A DNA stretch of 27,977 nucleotides from JBEKHI01 sp050012355. GTDB lineage: Bacteria > Actinomycetota > Actinomycetes > Streptosporangiales > Streptosporangiaceae. The translations under genes and the position numbers were made by a program. The notes below the pieces were generated by a model. The model ran no database searches and was not told the DNA's origin. It saw nothing but the letters and a program-made list of their open reading frames with translations. Positions 20,165 through 27,807 of this stretch are shown here, piece by piece. Each line of letters begins with the position of its first letter. Position 1 is the stretch's first letter. The stretch covers positions 1-27,977 of the forward strand of contig JBEKHI010000055.1 of the NCBI GenBank assembly GCA_050012355.1. The letters are read 5' to 3'.

Positions 20165-22636
20165 ATGAATGCCATGGCAGCAGCACGACGACGCGGTTCG
20201 GACACTACAGCCGAGGAACCGTACGAAGAGAACATCATTGACATCGACGTCTCCGAGGAGATGCGGGGCAGCTACCTGGAGTACGCCTACAGCGTCATCT
20301 ATCAGCGTGCGCTGCCGGACGCTCGGGACGGTCTCAAGCCCGTCCAGAGAAGAATCCTCTACCAGATGAACGAGATGGGCCTGCGTCCGGAGCGCGCGCA
20401 TGTCAAGTGCGCGCGCGTGGTCGGCGAGGTGATGGGCCGCCTGCACCCGCACGGCGACGGCGCCATCTACGACGCGCTGGTCCGGCTCGCGCAACCATGG
20501 GCGATGCGGCTTCCGCTCATCGATGGCCACGGCAACTTCGGGAGCCTCGGCGGCGACGACGCGCCCGCGGCCATGCGGTACACCGAGTCCCGGCTCGCAA
20601 ACGCCGCCATGGAGATGGTGGCGGGCATCGACGAGGACACCGTCGACTTCGTCCCGAACTACGACGGCTCGGAGCAGCAGCCCGAGGTTCTTCCCGCGGG
20701 CCTGCCGAACCTGCTGGTGAACGGCGCGAGCGGCATCGCGGTCGGCATGGCGACGAACATGGCCCCGCACAACCTCACCGAGGTCATCCAGGCCGCCCGG
20801 TATCTCATCAAGCACCCGGACGCCTCGCTGGACACGCTGATGCGTTACATCCCCGGGCCCGACCTGCCGACCGGCGGGATCATCGTCGGCCTTGACGGCA
20901 TCCGCGAGGCGTACGAGACCGGGCGCGGCATCTTCAAAACTCGCGCGAAGGTCAGCGTCGAGCAGATCTCACCGCGCAAGTCCGGGCTCGTCGTCACCGA
21001 GCTTCCGTACAACGTCGGGCCGGAGAAGGTCATCGCCCGGATCAAGGATCTGGTCTCGGCCAAGAAGCTCGCCGGTATCTCAGATCTGAAAGATCTCACC
21101 GACCGGAACCGCGGCCTGCACCTGGTCATCGAGATCCGCAGTGGGTACAACCCGGAGGCGGTCCTCACCGAGCTGTTCCGGCTGACGCCGATGGAGGAAA
21201 CCTTCGGCATCAACAACGTCACGCTTGTCGACGGCCAGCCCCGCATCCTGGGCCTGCGTGAGCTGCTGTCGATCTACGTGGACCACCGCCTGGACGTCGT
21301 ACGCCGGCGCAGCGAGTTCCGCCGTCGCAAGCGCCAGGAGCGGCTGCACCTGGTCGACGGCATCATCGTCGCGCTGCTGAACATCGACGAAGTCATCCAG
21401 GTAATCCGGACCTCGGACGACTCCGCGCAGGCCAAGCAGCGGTTGATGCAGATCTTTGACCTGACCGACGTCCAGGCGCAGTACATCCTGGACACCCCGT
21501 TGCGCAGGCTCACCCGTTACGACCGGCTTGAGCTGGAGCGTGAGCAGGAGCAGCTGCGGGCCGAGATCGCGGAACTGACGGAGATACTCGAGTCCGACAC
21601 CCGGCTGCGCTCGGTGGTCTCCGACGAGCTGGCCGAGGTCTCGAAGAAGTACGGCACGCCGCGCCGTACGCTGCTGCTGGACGGCGAGGGCGCGGCCCTA
21701 CCCGCCGCCGTGCCACTTGAGGTCACCGATGACCCGTGCGTCGTGGTGCTGTCGGCGTCTGGCCGTATCGCGCGATTCCTTATTTCATCAGAACGAGGAT
21801 CGGCTGCTCCCCCATCAGGCCGTGGATCTGACGACGTAGTGGCCTCCACGGTGGCGTCGACCGCACGCGGCACTGTGGGCGCGGTCACCTCGGCGGGCCG
21901 GATGATCAAGCTGAACGTGCTGGAGATTCCCGCGCTCGGTGTCCCGTCGCTGTCGGGCGGGGCGCCGGTGACCGAGTTCGTGACGCTAGCGGCCGACGAG
22001 AAGGTGCTCGCCCTGACCTCGGTGGAGTCGCCAGGGGGCGGCCTGGTACTCGGTACGGCTGCTGGCGTGGTGAAGCGCGTGCAGCCCGACTACCCGGTGA
22101 CGCAAGACGAGTTCGAGGTAATCGGGCTCAAGGACGGCGATCGGGTCGTGGGCGCGCTCCAGCTAGCCGGAGACGACGCGGACCTGGTGTTCATAACCTC
22201 GGATGCGCAACTGCTGCGGTTCGGCGCGGCCACCGTGCGGCCGCAAGGTCGTGCGGCCGGGGGCATGGCGGGCGTCCGGATGGCTGACGGGGTGTCGGCG
22301 ATCTGGTTTGGCGCCATCGGTCCCGACGCGCAGCCCGGCTCTGGCGCCGTGGTGGTGACGGTGGCCGGCAGCGCCGGCGCGCTCCCCGGTGCCGCCGCGG
22401 CGAGCATAAAGGTCACCCCGTTCAGCGAATATCCGTCGAAGGGCCGCGCGACCGGCGGGGTCAGGTGCCACCGGTTCCTCAAGGGCGAGGACGCGCTCAT
22501 CCTGGCCTACGCGGGTCCGGCCCCCGTGTTGGGCTCGACCGAATCCGGCGCCCCCGTCGACCTGCCCGAGCCGGTCGGCAAGCGGGACGGCTCCGGAACA
22601 CCGCTCACCCAGCCGCTAGCCATCCTCGGCGGCTGA
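20165..22636 (+). CDS. parC: DNA topoisomerase IV subunit A-type (actinobacterial second type IIA topoisomerase)
   Basis: An 823-residue DNA-breaking and rejoining subunit that works with ParE (25044-27131) to unlink daughter chromosomes. The family lead is SYLEYAYSVIYQRALPDARD then GLKPVQRRILYQMNEMGL. HPHGDGAIYDALVRLAQPW follows, and the catalytic tyrosine is Y139 in AAMRYTESRL. IFDLTDVQAQYILDTPLRRLTRYDRLEL is the coiled tower. The C-terminal beta-pinwheel begins near 530 and lacks a recognisable GyrA box (QRRGGKG), which supports a ParC rather than GyrA reading. Start ATG 20165 has only a weak GGAAGA site; ATG 20174 is the alternative. A short AT-richer stretch at about 21770-21840 differs in codon use. 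The C-terminal tail (about 790-823) is variable in this group. Confidence 0.88.
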   Translation: MNAMAAARRRGSDTTAEEPYEENIIDIDVSEEMRGSYLEYAYSVIYQRALPDARDGLKPVQRRILYQMNEMGLRPERAHVKCARVVGEVMGRLHPHGDGAIYDALVRLAQPWAMRLPLIDGHGNFGSLGGDDAPAAMRYTESRLANAAMEMVAGIDEDTVDFVPNYDGSEQQPEVLPAGLPNLLVNGASGIAVGMATNMAPHNLTEVIQAARYLIKHPDASLDTLMRYIPGPDLPTGGIIVGLDGIREAYETGRGIFKTRAKVSVEQISPRKSGLVVTELPYNVGPEKVIARIKDLVSAKKLAGISDLKDLTDRNRGLHLVIEIRSGYNPEAVLTELFRLTPMEETFGINNVTLVDGQPRILGLRELLSIYVDHRLDVVRRRSEFRRRKRQERLHLVDGIIVALLNIDEVIQVIRTSDDSAQAKQRLMQIFDLTDVQAQYILDTPLRRLTRYDRLELEREQEQLRAEIAELTEILESDTRLRSVVSDELAEVSKKYGTPRRTLLLDGEGAALPAAVPLEVTDDPCVVVLSASGRIARFLISSERGSAAPPSGRGSDDVVASTVASTARGTVGAVTSAGRMIKLNVLEIPALGVPSLSGGAPVTEFVTLAADEKVLALTSVESPGGGLVLGTAAGVVKRVQPDYPVTQDEFEVIGLKDGDRVVGALQLAGDDADLVFITSDAQLLRFGAATVRPQGRAAGGMAGVRMADGVSAIWFGAIGPDAQPGSGAVVVTVAGSAGALPGAAAASIKVTPFSEYPSKGRATGGVRCHRFLKGEDALILAYAGPAPVLGSTESGAPVDLPEPVGKRDGSGTPLTQPLAILGG

Positions 22637-22674
22637 TCGGCTGGTTCCCGGGCCCGCGGGCCGGACGGACGGCG

Positions 22675-22716
22675 GGCTCTTTCCTCGTGAGTGTGGGTAC
22701 TCACGAGGAAAGAGCC
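22675..22716. terminator. Perfect 18-bp hairpin after parC
   Basis: GGCTCTTTCCTCGTGAGT (22675-22692) and its exact reverse complement (22699-22716) enclose a 6-nt loop GTGGGT. It lies in the 128-bp gap between parC (+) and the convergent hypothetical gene (-), so it can serve both. No T-tract. Confidence 0.65.
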
Positions 22717-22764
22717 TGGATAGTGCAGCACCGCCCAGGAAAGCGACAGCGCCGGGGCGGAGCG

Positions 22765-23208
22765 CTAGCGCGGAGCGCGGGCAGTGGGCGCGTCGGATGA
22801 GGTCGCTGGGCGGGGCGCGGGCACCACAGGCTGTCCCTCAACAGGCTCGCCGACGGGCTGGACTCCGGCTGGCGACTTCTCAGCAGCGGCACGGGCTAGG
22901 GCTTTCAGCAGGTCGCGGGGGCCCGTTGACGTCTGGTTCGAGAGTTGCCAGCCGCGAATAACCCACGCACCCGCCGGGCCTGGGTCGAAAGCGCCTTGGG
23001 AGAAGCGGCCCGCGTCGGCCAGCGCCCTGATATCGGGATCGTCGTCGGAGACGTCTCGCAGGTAGGCCGCCGCGTCGAGCAGCGCGACCACGCTGCGTGC
23101 AACCTGGACCGCGGTCGCACCGGCGCTGTCCAGCCGCCACCAAGCTCGCGATCGCAGGTGCAGAGCAACAAGATTCGCCTTGGACACAAAACCGATCGTA
23201 GCAGTCAC
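22765..23208 (-). CDS. Hypothetical protein
   Basis: A 147-residue protein I do not recognise. Residues 1-95 look globular and mostly helical: KANLVALHLRSRAWWRLDSA, VQVARSVVALLDAAAYLRDV, then AWVIRGWQLSNQTSTGPRDL. The last 45 are a Pro/Ala/Glu-rich, probably disordered tail (EGQPVVPAPRPATSSDAPTA). There is no signal peptide or membrane helix. Acidic SDDDPDIRALADAGRF lies in the middle. The GTG at 23208 sits within a CACA/TGTG palindrome and has no clear ribosome site; a GTG eight codons in (VSKANL) is a possible start. It lies between parC and the small-peptide locus, and faces the latter head-to-head. Codon use is typical, so it is probably real. Confidence 0.55.
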   Translation of the reverse strand: MTATIGFVSKANLVALHLRSRAWWRLDSAGATAVQVARSVVALLDAAAYLRDVSDDDPDIRALADAGRFSQGAFDPGPAGAWVIRGWQLSNQTSTGPRDLLKALARAAAEKSPAGVQPVGEPVEGQPVVPAPRPATSSDAPTARAPR

Positions 23209-23259
23209 ACTGTGTGCCCGAACCTGCTATCTTGTGCGCGACACGCGATTACCCAGCGT

Positions 23260-23305
23260 GTTCATCTCGCAGTGCACAAGGTTGGCGTTCATCTCGCAGT
23301 ACACA
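23260..23305 (+). repeat. Tandem direct repeat (2 x 19 bp) before the small peptide gene
   Basis: GTTCATCTCGCAGTGCACA (23260-23278) recurs at 23287-23305 with a single G-to-A change, offset 27 nt. It lies in the presumed 5' leader or promoter region downstream of a -10-like TATCTT (23228-23233). It could be a pair of protein-binding sites or RNA elements. Confidence 0.6.
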
Positions 23306-23343
23306 TGGCTAGCTGCCGTTCCGTTCAACGGCAGCTAGCCATG
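23304..23343 (+). other. Perfect 17-bp hairpin directly before the small peptide gene
   Basis: ATGGCTAGCTGCCGTT (23305-23320) and AACGGCAGCTAGCCAT (23327-23342) pair fully around CCGTTC, with one more C-G pair outside. It begins where the second direct repeat ends and finishes 27 nt before the GTG at 23371. It could be an attenuator hairpin in the leader or the terminator of an unseen upstream transcript. Confidence 0.6.
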
Positions 23344-23370
23344 CTCAACTCGCGAGAAAACGGGGAGAAA

Positions 23371-23472
23371 GTGAAGAAAGCGACAAACTCGGGCTTCGTT
23401 GACCGAGCGACGCTCGGGGCAGTCATCACCGGGGCCGCAATCGCGGCCGTCTCGGTCATGGCGGCCAAGTAA
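23371..23472 (+). CDS. Small single-span membrane peptide (33 aa), unknown function
   Basis: A 33-residue peptide that starts MKKATNSGFVDR, continues as one hydrophobic, Ala/Gly/Val-rich segment (LGAVITGAAIAAVSVMAA) and ends in lysine. A basic head, one helix and a basic end suit an inner-membrane micropeptide. The GTG at 23371 has GGGGAG ending 4 nt upstream, a strong ribosome site. An in-frame ATG at 23341 has none and lies in the hairpin. I know no family for it. Upstream are a -10 candidate, a tandem direct repeat and a perfect hairpin, suggesting a regulated leader of about 130 nt. Type I toxin-like peptides and cell-envelope micropeptides have similar shapes, but there is no proof of either. 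Confidence 0.5.
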   Translation: MKKATNSGFVDRATLGAVITGAAIAAVSVMAAK

Positions 23473-23678
23473 CTAACACCCCCATGCCCTGACCGCTAGG
23501 GCCAGGTCGGCGAGAAGATTGCGCGAGCCGCCCCATCTTGCCAACGGACCGCCCGCCGCGGACGATCTCCGCGCTGTAGCGGCCGCCGGTACTGTACAAC
23601 GAGAATCGGCTTCGCACAAAAGTGATCATAGTAGTTACTTTTTGTGGCTGATCGAAGTCACAGCCGGTCGGGAGACGA

Positions 23679-23714
23679 CGAGCCCCCACGCGGATCCTCC
23701 CGCGCGGGGGCTCG
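23679..23714. terminator. GC-rich hairpin in the 23473-23857 gap
   Basis: CGAGCCCCC (23679-23687) pairs with GGGGGCTCG (23706-23714), with an inner CGCG/CGCG pairing and an 8-nt loop. It is probably the end of the small-peptide transcript. Between 23473 and 23678 no gene is evident. An AT-rich imperfect CACAAAAGT/ACTTTTTGTG repeat lies at 23615-23646. Confidence 0.5.
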
Positions 23715-23758
23715 CTTGTCCCTAAGGACGGCTTCCCGCTTGACGGCGGGCGTTGCTG

Positions 23759-23826
23759 CCCGGATCCGGGGCCGCAGCGCACTCCGATTCGCGGGCGATG
23801 AGCATGCTCAGCCCGGATCCGGGGCC
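23759..23826. repeat. Direct repeat CCCGGATCCGGGGCC (two copies)
   Basis: Identical 15-mers, each holding the palindrome CCCGGATCCGGG, lie at 23759-23773 and 23812-23826, 53 bp apart. The second is inside the loop of the hairpin at 23795-23840. They are downstream of the chaplin-like gene. Confidence 0.55.
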
Positions 23827-23840
23827 TAACTGCTCATCGC
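23795..23840 (-). terminator. Hairpin after the chaplin-like gene
   Basis: GCGATGAGCA (23795-23804) and TGCTCATCGC (23831-23840) form a perfect 10-bp stem with a 26-nt GC-rich loop that can fold on its own. It begins 18 nt after the stop of the minus-strand gene, in the place of its terminator. Confidence 0.45.
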
Positions 23841-23857
23841 TTCAGAAGCCGACTGGC

Positions 23858-24529
23858 CTAGCCGTTGTTGTTGGCCTGACCGGTGCCGGAGTGGCAGCTG
23901 CTGTCCTGCTGGGTGCTGGTGTTGCCGGGCGAAAGCAGGCTAAGTCCACCCGCGACGTTCTGCAGCGGCACCTGGATGCCGAGGACGTTGACCGGAACCT
24001 GGAGGCCGCAGGCCTGAATCGGGATCTGGTTGTCGCTGACGTTCACCAGACCGCCAGTGTCGCCGCCAGCACCGTTGTCACTGGTGACCGTCGACGGACC
24101 CTCGTTGGCAGCGGCGTAGCAGGTGGTGCAGCCAGCCTGCTCGGCGCTGTAGCCCGACAGGGTAGCGGGAGCGGCCTGGTCGCTGTACGCCCCCCAGGAG
24201 GGCCGCGCCACGCGGGGGCCGTTGTTGTCGGCCTCCTTGGCGTGCAGGTGGCAGCTCGAGTTGCTCTGCGCGACCGTGTTCCCAGGGCTAGCCAGACCCA
24301 GGGAGATGAGCAGCTCCTGGACCGGAACCTGTCCGCCAAGGACGTTGACCGGAACGGTGTCGTTGCAGAGCTGCACCGGGATCTGGTTGTGGCTGACGTT
24401 CAGCAGACCGCCGAAGTCACCCCCGCCGGGGGTGATGGCAGCGCTCGCCATCGGTGCCGACATGCCGATGAACCCTGCTGCCGCGACCGCGGCCGCGAGC
24501 GCAAGGGTGGTGCGCCTTTTTCCGAACAT
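23858..24529 (-). CDS. Chaplin-like secreted protein with two related domains
   Basis: A 223-residue exported protein. A signal peptide (1-30) with basic GKRR, an Ala-rich core and MASA cut site leads to two related hydrophobic domains. Domain 1 (about 39-95) has LLNVSHNQIPVQLC and VPVNVLGGQVPVQ, then SPGNT. Domain 2 (about 158-215) has LVNVSDNQIPIQAC and VPVNVLGIQVPLQ, then SPGNT. Each has one inner and one terminal cysteine (SSCH). The linker holds CTTC. The N-x-IPV...C...VPVNV...PGNT pattern recalls chaplins, the amyloid-forming coat proteins of aerial hyphae and spores. Long chaplins end in a sortase signal and membrane helix; this one ends NNNG without either. The start ATG has AAAGG about 8 nt upstream. 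It is the best link to a filamentous life style here. Confidence 0.68.
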   Translation of the reverse strand: MFGKRRTTLALAAAVAAAGFIGMSAPMASAAITPGGGDFGGLLNVSHNQIPVQLCNDTVPVNVLGGQVPVQELLISLGLASPGNTVAQSNSSCHLHAKEADNNGPRVARPSWGAYSDQAAPATLSGYSAEQAGCTTCYAAANEGPSTVTSDNGAGGDTGGLVNVSDNQIPIQACGLQVPVNVLGIQVPLQNVAGGLSLLSPGNTSTQQDSSCHSGTGQANNNG

Positions 24530-24823
24530 GCCTTGCCTTTCATTTGTTGTAGCTGGAAGAGTCCCACGAATGGAGCCGGCATCTTGTGCCTATTTCCCAT
24601 GGAGACTTTACTCAGCACACGAGCACTTTCGCCAGCGCAACACGCTGGCCAGCAGGTTTAGCCGCAAACAAGTGCAGAAATATTAGTAGCGAATTGGTAC
24701 TTCTCATACGCGTAAAGCACTAATAGATGCCGACTGCCTCGTGACGTGCTGATCTTGACCGATACCCGTCTAACCGGACATCCGTTTGTCATCTCAGCCA
24801 GTTAGGCCAAGCAGGAGAAAAAT
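24530..24823. other. Intergenic region, likely long upstream region of the chaplin-like gene
   Basis: No convincing gene is present. The region is AT-richer than average, notably about 24670-24740. On the minus strand it carries a TAATAT run (about 24680) and other weak -10-like strings. Developmental genes often have long leaders, so promoters for the chaplin-like gene probably lie here. No specific sigma-factor site could be assigned. Confidence 0.3.
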
Positions 24824-25000
24824 GTGAAAGCGACGGGAACACCCGGATCGTTTGGCCGGAGGCCAGCTGGCTCCAGCCCCGGCATGGTGCTCACAGAGAC
24901 TGAAGGCCAGGGCCTGGCGTCTTGGCGGCTACCGCGGATGCGGGACCGCTCCACGCGGGCCACCGCCGGGATCGCTGGCCACCGCCAGGATTGGGGATAA
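24824..25000 (+). CDS. Possible small protein (58 aa), weak candidate
   Basis: A 58-codon frame begins at a GTG that has AGGAGA (24813-24818) 5 nt upstream, the only strong argument for it. The product is Arg/Gly/Ser-rich with no hydrophobic core or motif, and the last third may be a translated direct repeat (CCACCGCCRGGAT twice, about 24958-24991). An overlapping ATG at 24822 is followed at once by a stop. It may be spurious. Confidence 0.2.
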   Translation: MKATGTPGSFGRRPAGSSPGMVLTETEGQGLASWRLPRMRDRSTRATAGIAGHRQDWG

Positions 25001-25043
25001 GACTCCAGAACTAACCACCGGGCACGCGGCTGTGCCGGATGCC

Positions 25044-27131
25044 TTACACGTCGATGCGGGACGGATCCAGCTCCGCGGCACCGCTGATGATGAAATCGCG
25101 GCGCGGCGCGACGTCCGTCCCCATCAGCAGGCTGAACGTCTCGGCGGCCGCGGCGGCGTCTTCCACCCGCACCCGGCGCAGTGTGCGGTTCCTCGGGTCC
25201 ATGGTGGTCTCCGCGAGCTGAGAGGCGTCCATCTCGCCGAGGCCCTTGTAACGCTGGACCGGTTCCTTCCACCGCTGCCCGCGGCGCTCGAGCTCAAGCA
25301 GCGTCCGGTGGATCTCGGCGTCGGAGTAGGTGTAGATGAACTTCTGCTGACCCTTGCGCGGGTTGGTCAGCTCCACGCGGTGTAGCGGCGGCACCGCGGC
25401 GAATATCCGCCCGGCGTCCAGCATCGGGCGCAGGTACTTGTGGAACAGGGTGAGCAGCAGGGTCCTGATGTGCGCGCCGTCGACGTCCGCGTCGGCCAGC
25501 AGGATGACCCGCTGATAGCGCGCCGACTCCAGGTCGAAGGACGAACCTGAGCCCGCCCCGAGCACCTGGATGATCGCGGCGCACTCGGTGTTCTTGAGCA
25601 TGTCGGCGACGGACGCCTTCTGCACGTTCAGGATCTTGCCGCGGATCGGCAGCAGCGCCTGGAACTCGGAGTTGCGGGCTAGCTTCGCGGTGCCGAGGGC
25701 GGAGTCACCCTCCACGATGAACAGTTCGCTCCGGTCGTCGGCTGACCGGCAGTCCACCAGCTTCGCGGGCAGCGACGAGGACGCCAGCGCGGACTTGCGC
25801 CGCTGGTTGTCCCGGTGCTCGCGGGCGGCGATCCGGGTCTTGGCCGCCCCGATGACCTTGTCGAGCACACCGCGCGCCTGCTGCTTGGCGCCACGCGGCG
25901 GAGTCTCGAAGTAGGACTTCAGCTGTGACGACACGACCTGCTGCACGATCCTGGTGGCCGCGGGCGTGCCGAGCACTTCCTTGGTCTGTCCCTCGAACTG
26001 CGGCTCGGGCACGCTCACCGACACGATCGCGGTAAGCCCTTCGAGCACGTCCTCCTTGGTCACCGGTTCGTCGCCGTTCTTCAGCAGCCGGACGGCGCGC
26101 AGCTGCTCGTTCAGCGTCTTGGCCATGGCCTTCTCGAAGCCATTGACGTGCGTCCCGCCGTGCGGGGTGGCGATGACGTTCACGAACGACCGGACGGTCG
26201 ACTCGTAGCCGCCGCTCCACTGCACCGCCACATCGACGACGAGCGTCCGGTCCACGTCGGTGGGCGTCATGTGGCCCCGGTCGTCGAGCACCGGGATCGT
26301 CTCGGTGAAGTTGCCAGAACCGGTGAAGCGCAGCACGTCGCTGACCGGCTCACCGGTGGCCAGGTGCGCGCAGAACTCGCTGATACCGCCGTCGTAGTGG
26401 AACTCCGCCTCCTGGACCTCCTCGCCGCGTTCGTCGCTGACGGAGATCGCCAGGCCCGGCACCAGGTAGGCGGTTTGCTGGGCACGGGCCCGCAGCGCCG
26501 CGTAGTCGAACTCAGCGCCCTTGACAAAGATCTGCTGGTCGGGCCAGAACCTGGTCCTGGTACCGGTGGCACTCTTCAGCGCCTTACCCGCCTTGCGCAG
26601 CCCGGACTTGCGGCTGAAGCTAGCCTCCGGCCCGTCGCCAGCGAACTCGCCGGTCACGCCCCGGCGGAAGCTCGCCGCCCAGGTCTCGCCGCCACGGTCC
26701 ACCGCGACGTCGACCCGGGCAGACAGCGCGTTCACCACCGACGCGCCGACGCCGTGCAGTCCGCCGGAGGCTGTGTACGAGCCGCCGCCGAACTTGCCCC
26801 CGGCGTGCAGCCGCGTCATCACGACTTCGACGCCGCTCAGCTTGGTCTTGCGCTCGGTGTCGACCGGGATGCCCCGGCCGTGGTCCCTGACCTCGGCTGA
26901 GCCGTCGGAGTACAGGAACACCTCGATCCGCTTGCCGTGCCCGGCCATCGCTTCGTCAACCGAGTTGTCGAAAATTTCCCAGAGACAGTGCTGGAGGCCG
27001 CGGCTGTCGGTCGAGCCGATGTACATGCCAGGCCGCTTACGCACCGCCTCAAGCCCCTCAAGAACCGAGAGATGGCGCGAGGTGTAGGACGAATCGGGCT
27101 CTGCGCGCCGGGCGGTTGTCGCGACTGACAC
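25044..27131 (-). CDS. parE: DNA topoisomerase IV subunit B-type (ATPase subunit)
   Basis: A 695-residue ATPase partner of ParC, driving strand passage to separate daughter chromosomes. The GHKL ATP site shows SVLEGLEAVRKRPGMYIGS and E52...N56 in WEIFDNSVDEAMAGHG, with the ATP lid GGKFGGGSYTASGGLHGVGA. The TOPRIM domain carries EGDSALGTAK near 470 and the metal-binding DADVDGAH near 545. The closing RYKGLGEMDASQLAETTMDP is universal in these subunits. It lacks the roughly 150-residue insertion found in many Gram-negative GyrB proteins. The GTG at 27131 is preferred; AAGGAG lies about 11 nt upstream. Codons beyond it to 27218 read a plain Ala/Leu stretch. The gene faces parC across a 2.4-kb block and lies beside DUF7455, as in other actinobacteria. 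Confidence 0.88.
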   Translation of the reverse strand: MSVATTARRAEPDSSYTSRHLSVLEGLEAVRKRPGMYIGSTDSRGLQHCLWEIFDNSVDEAMAGHGKRIEVFLYSDGSAEVRDHGRGIPVDTERKTKLSGVEVVMTRLHAGGKFGGGSYTASGGLHGVGASVVNALSARVDVAVDRGGETWAASFRRGVTGEFAGDGPEASFSRKSGLRKAGKALKSATGTRTRFWPDQQIFVKGAEFDYAALRARAQQTAYLVPGLAISVSDERGEEVQEAEFHYDGGISEFCAHLATGEPVSDVLRFTGSGNFTETIPVLDDRGHMTPTDVDRTLVVDVAVQWSGGYESTVRSFVNVIATPHGGTHVNGFEKAMAKTLNEQLRAVRLLKNGDEPVTKEDVLEGLTAIVSVSVPEPQFEGQTKEVLGTPAATRIVQQVVSSQLKSYFETPPRGAKQQARGVLDKVIGAAKTRIAAREHRDNQRRKSALASSSLPAKLVDCRSADDRSELFIVEGDSALGTAKLARNSEFQALLPIRGKILNVQKASVADMLKNTECAAIIQVLGAGSGSSFDLESARYQRVILLADADVDGAHIRTLLLTLFHKYLRPMLDAGRIFAAVPPLHRVELTNPRKGQQKFIYTYSDAEIHRTLLELERRGQRWKEPVQRYKGLGEMDASQLAETTMDPRNRTLRRVRVEDAAAAAETFSLLMGTDVAPRRDFIISGAAELDPSRIDV

Positions 27132-27246
27132 GGCCGGAATGTCTCCTTCCAGGTGGGCAAGCTCAACCGAGGGTAGCGCTATGGCCGCCGTCGCACATAG
27201 CTGCCACGCCGCAGCCACGACCGGAAAGGCGGATTCGTGTGTCAGC

Positions 27247-27301
27247 TACCCCATCCGGGGTAAATATCCCCCAATTACACGGATACCTCACCGTCGACGG
27301 T
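27247..27301. promoter_or_regulatory. Two palindromes in the parE/DUF7455 divergent promoter region
   Basis: TACCCCATCCGGGGTA (27247-27262, 6-bp arms) and the perfect ACCGTCGACGGT (27290-27301) lie in the spacer between parE (-) and the DUF7455 gene (+), with an AT-rich TAAATAT between them at about 27261-27267. They are candidate operators for one or both genes. No gene was seen in the rest of 27132-27474. Confidence 0.4.
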
Positions 27302-27474
27302 AGCCGCTCCCGCCAGCCTCCGCATTTCGCTTGTGGCGTACACCACTCGCCGTGGGGAAGGCTGACGCGAGGGTATGTGTTGTGATGGCATGTAAGGAGC
27401 AAGCCGGTGCCGGATCCTGGCAGCCCACCTTGGGGCCGCACAGGGGCGGTGGCCACGAGGCGAGGAAGGCGACA

Positions 27475-27687
27475 TTGACCGGAGCGATTGCCCCCACGAA
27501 GCCGCTGACCGCTCTCGATCTGTGTGATCGGTGCGGCGCCCAGGCCTACGTACGCGTAGTGCTGCCCAACAGCGGCGAACTACTGTTCTGCGCCCACCAC
27601 GGCCGCGAGTACCGCGAGAAGCTGGCTCAGGTGGCCGTCGAGATCCAGGACGAGACCGGACGCCTAACGGAGCCAGAGGTCAAGTAA
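27475..27687 (+). CDS. DUF7455 domain-containing small zinc-binding protein
   Basis: A 70-residue protein matching the actinobacterial DUF7455 family, whose function is unknown. It contains DLCDRCGAQAYVRVVLPNSG then LLFCAHHGREYREKL: a CxxC and a CxHH group that together could bind one zinc ion. The end is acidic (EIQDETGRLTEPEVK). The TTG at 27475 is chosen because AGGAAGG (27463-27469) ends 5 nt before it and the family begins about here. An ATG at 27331 would add a 48-residue head unlike the family. In streptomycetes, from memory, this family lies between parE and the principal sigma factor gene hrdB. The first half of that order is kept here. Confidence 0.82.
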   Translation: MTGAIAPTKPLTALDLCDRCGAQAYVRVVLPNSGELLFCAHHGREYREKLAQVAVEIQDETGRLTEPEVK

Positions 27688-27730
27688 CCCCCTAACCCTG
27701 TGCCCCGGTAACCCCTCTGCCCCGGGATAG

Positions 27731-27767
27731 CGGAAACTAGCCGTCGCGGGAAGGCGGCAAGTTTCCG
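27731..27767. terminator. Hairpin after the DUF7455 gene
   Basis: CGGAAACTAGCCG (27731-27743) and CGGCAAGTTTCCG (27755-27767) pair at 12 of 13 positions around an 11-nt loop, 44 nt after the stop. No T-tract follows. It matches the long-hairpin style seen elsewhere here. Confidence 0.55.
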
Positions 27768-27807
27768 TCATCTCCAGATTGTCGGTGGCGGCCGACATCA
27801 TGGAAGC

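Noticed and set aside
23260..23305. Start of a CRISPR array
   Set aside because: Only two 19-bp repeats with an 8-nt gap. No spacers of proper size and no cas genes.
22945..23370. Longer version of the 33-aa peptide, open in frame from 22945
   Set aside because: The upstream part is antisense to the hypothetical gene, then translates the tandem repeat and hairpin. The strong ribosome site is at 23371.
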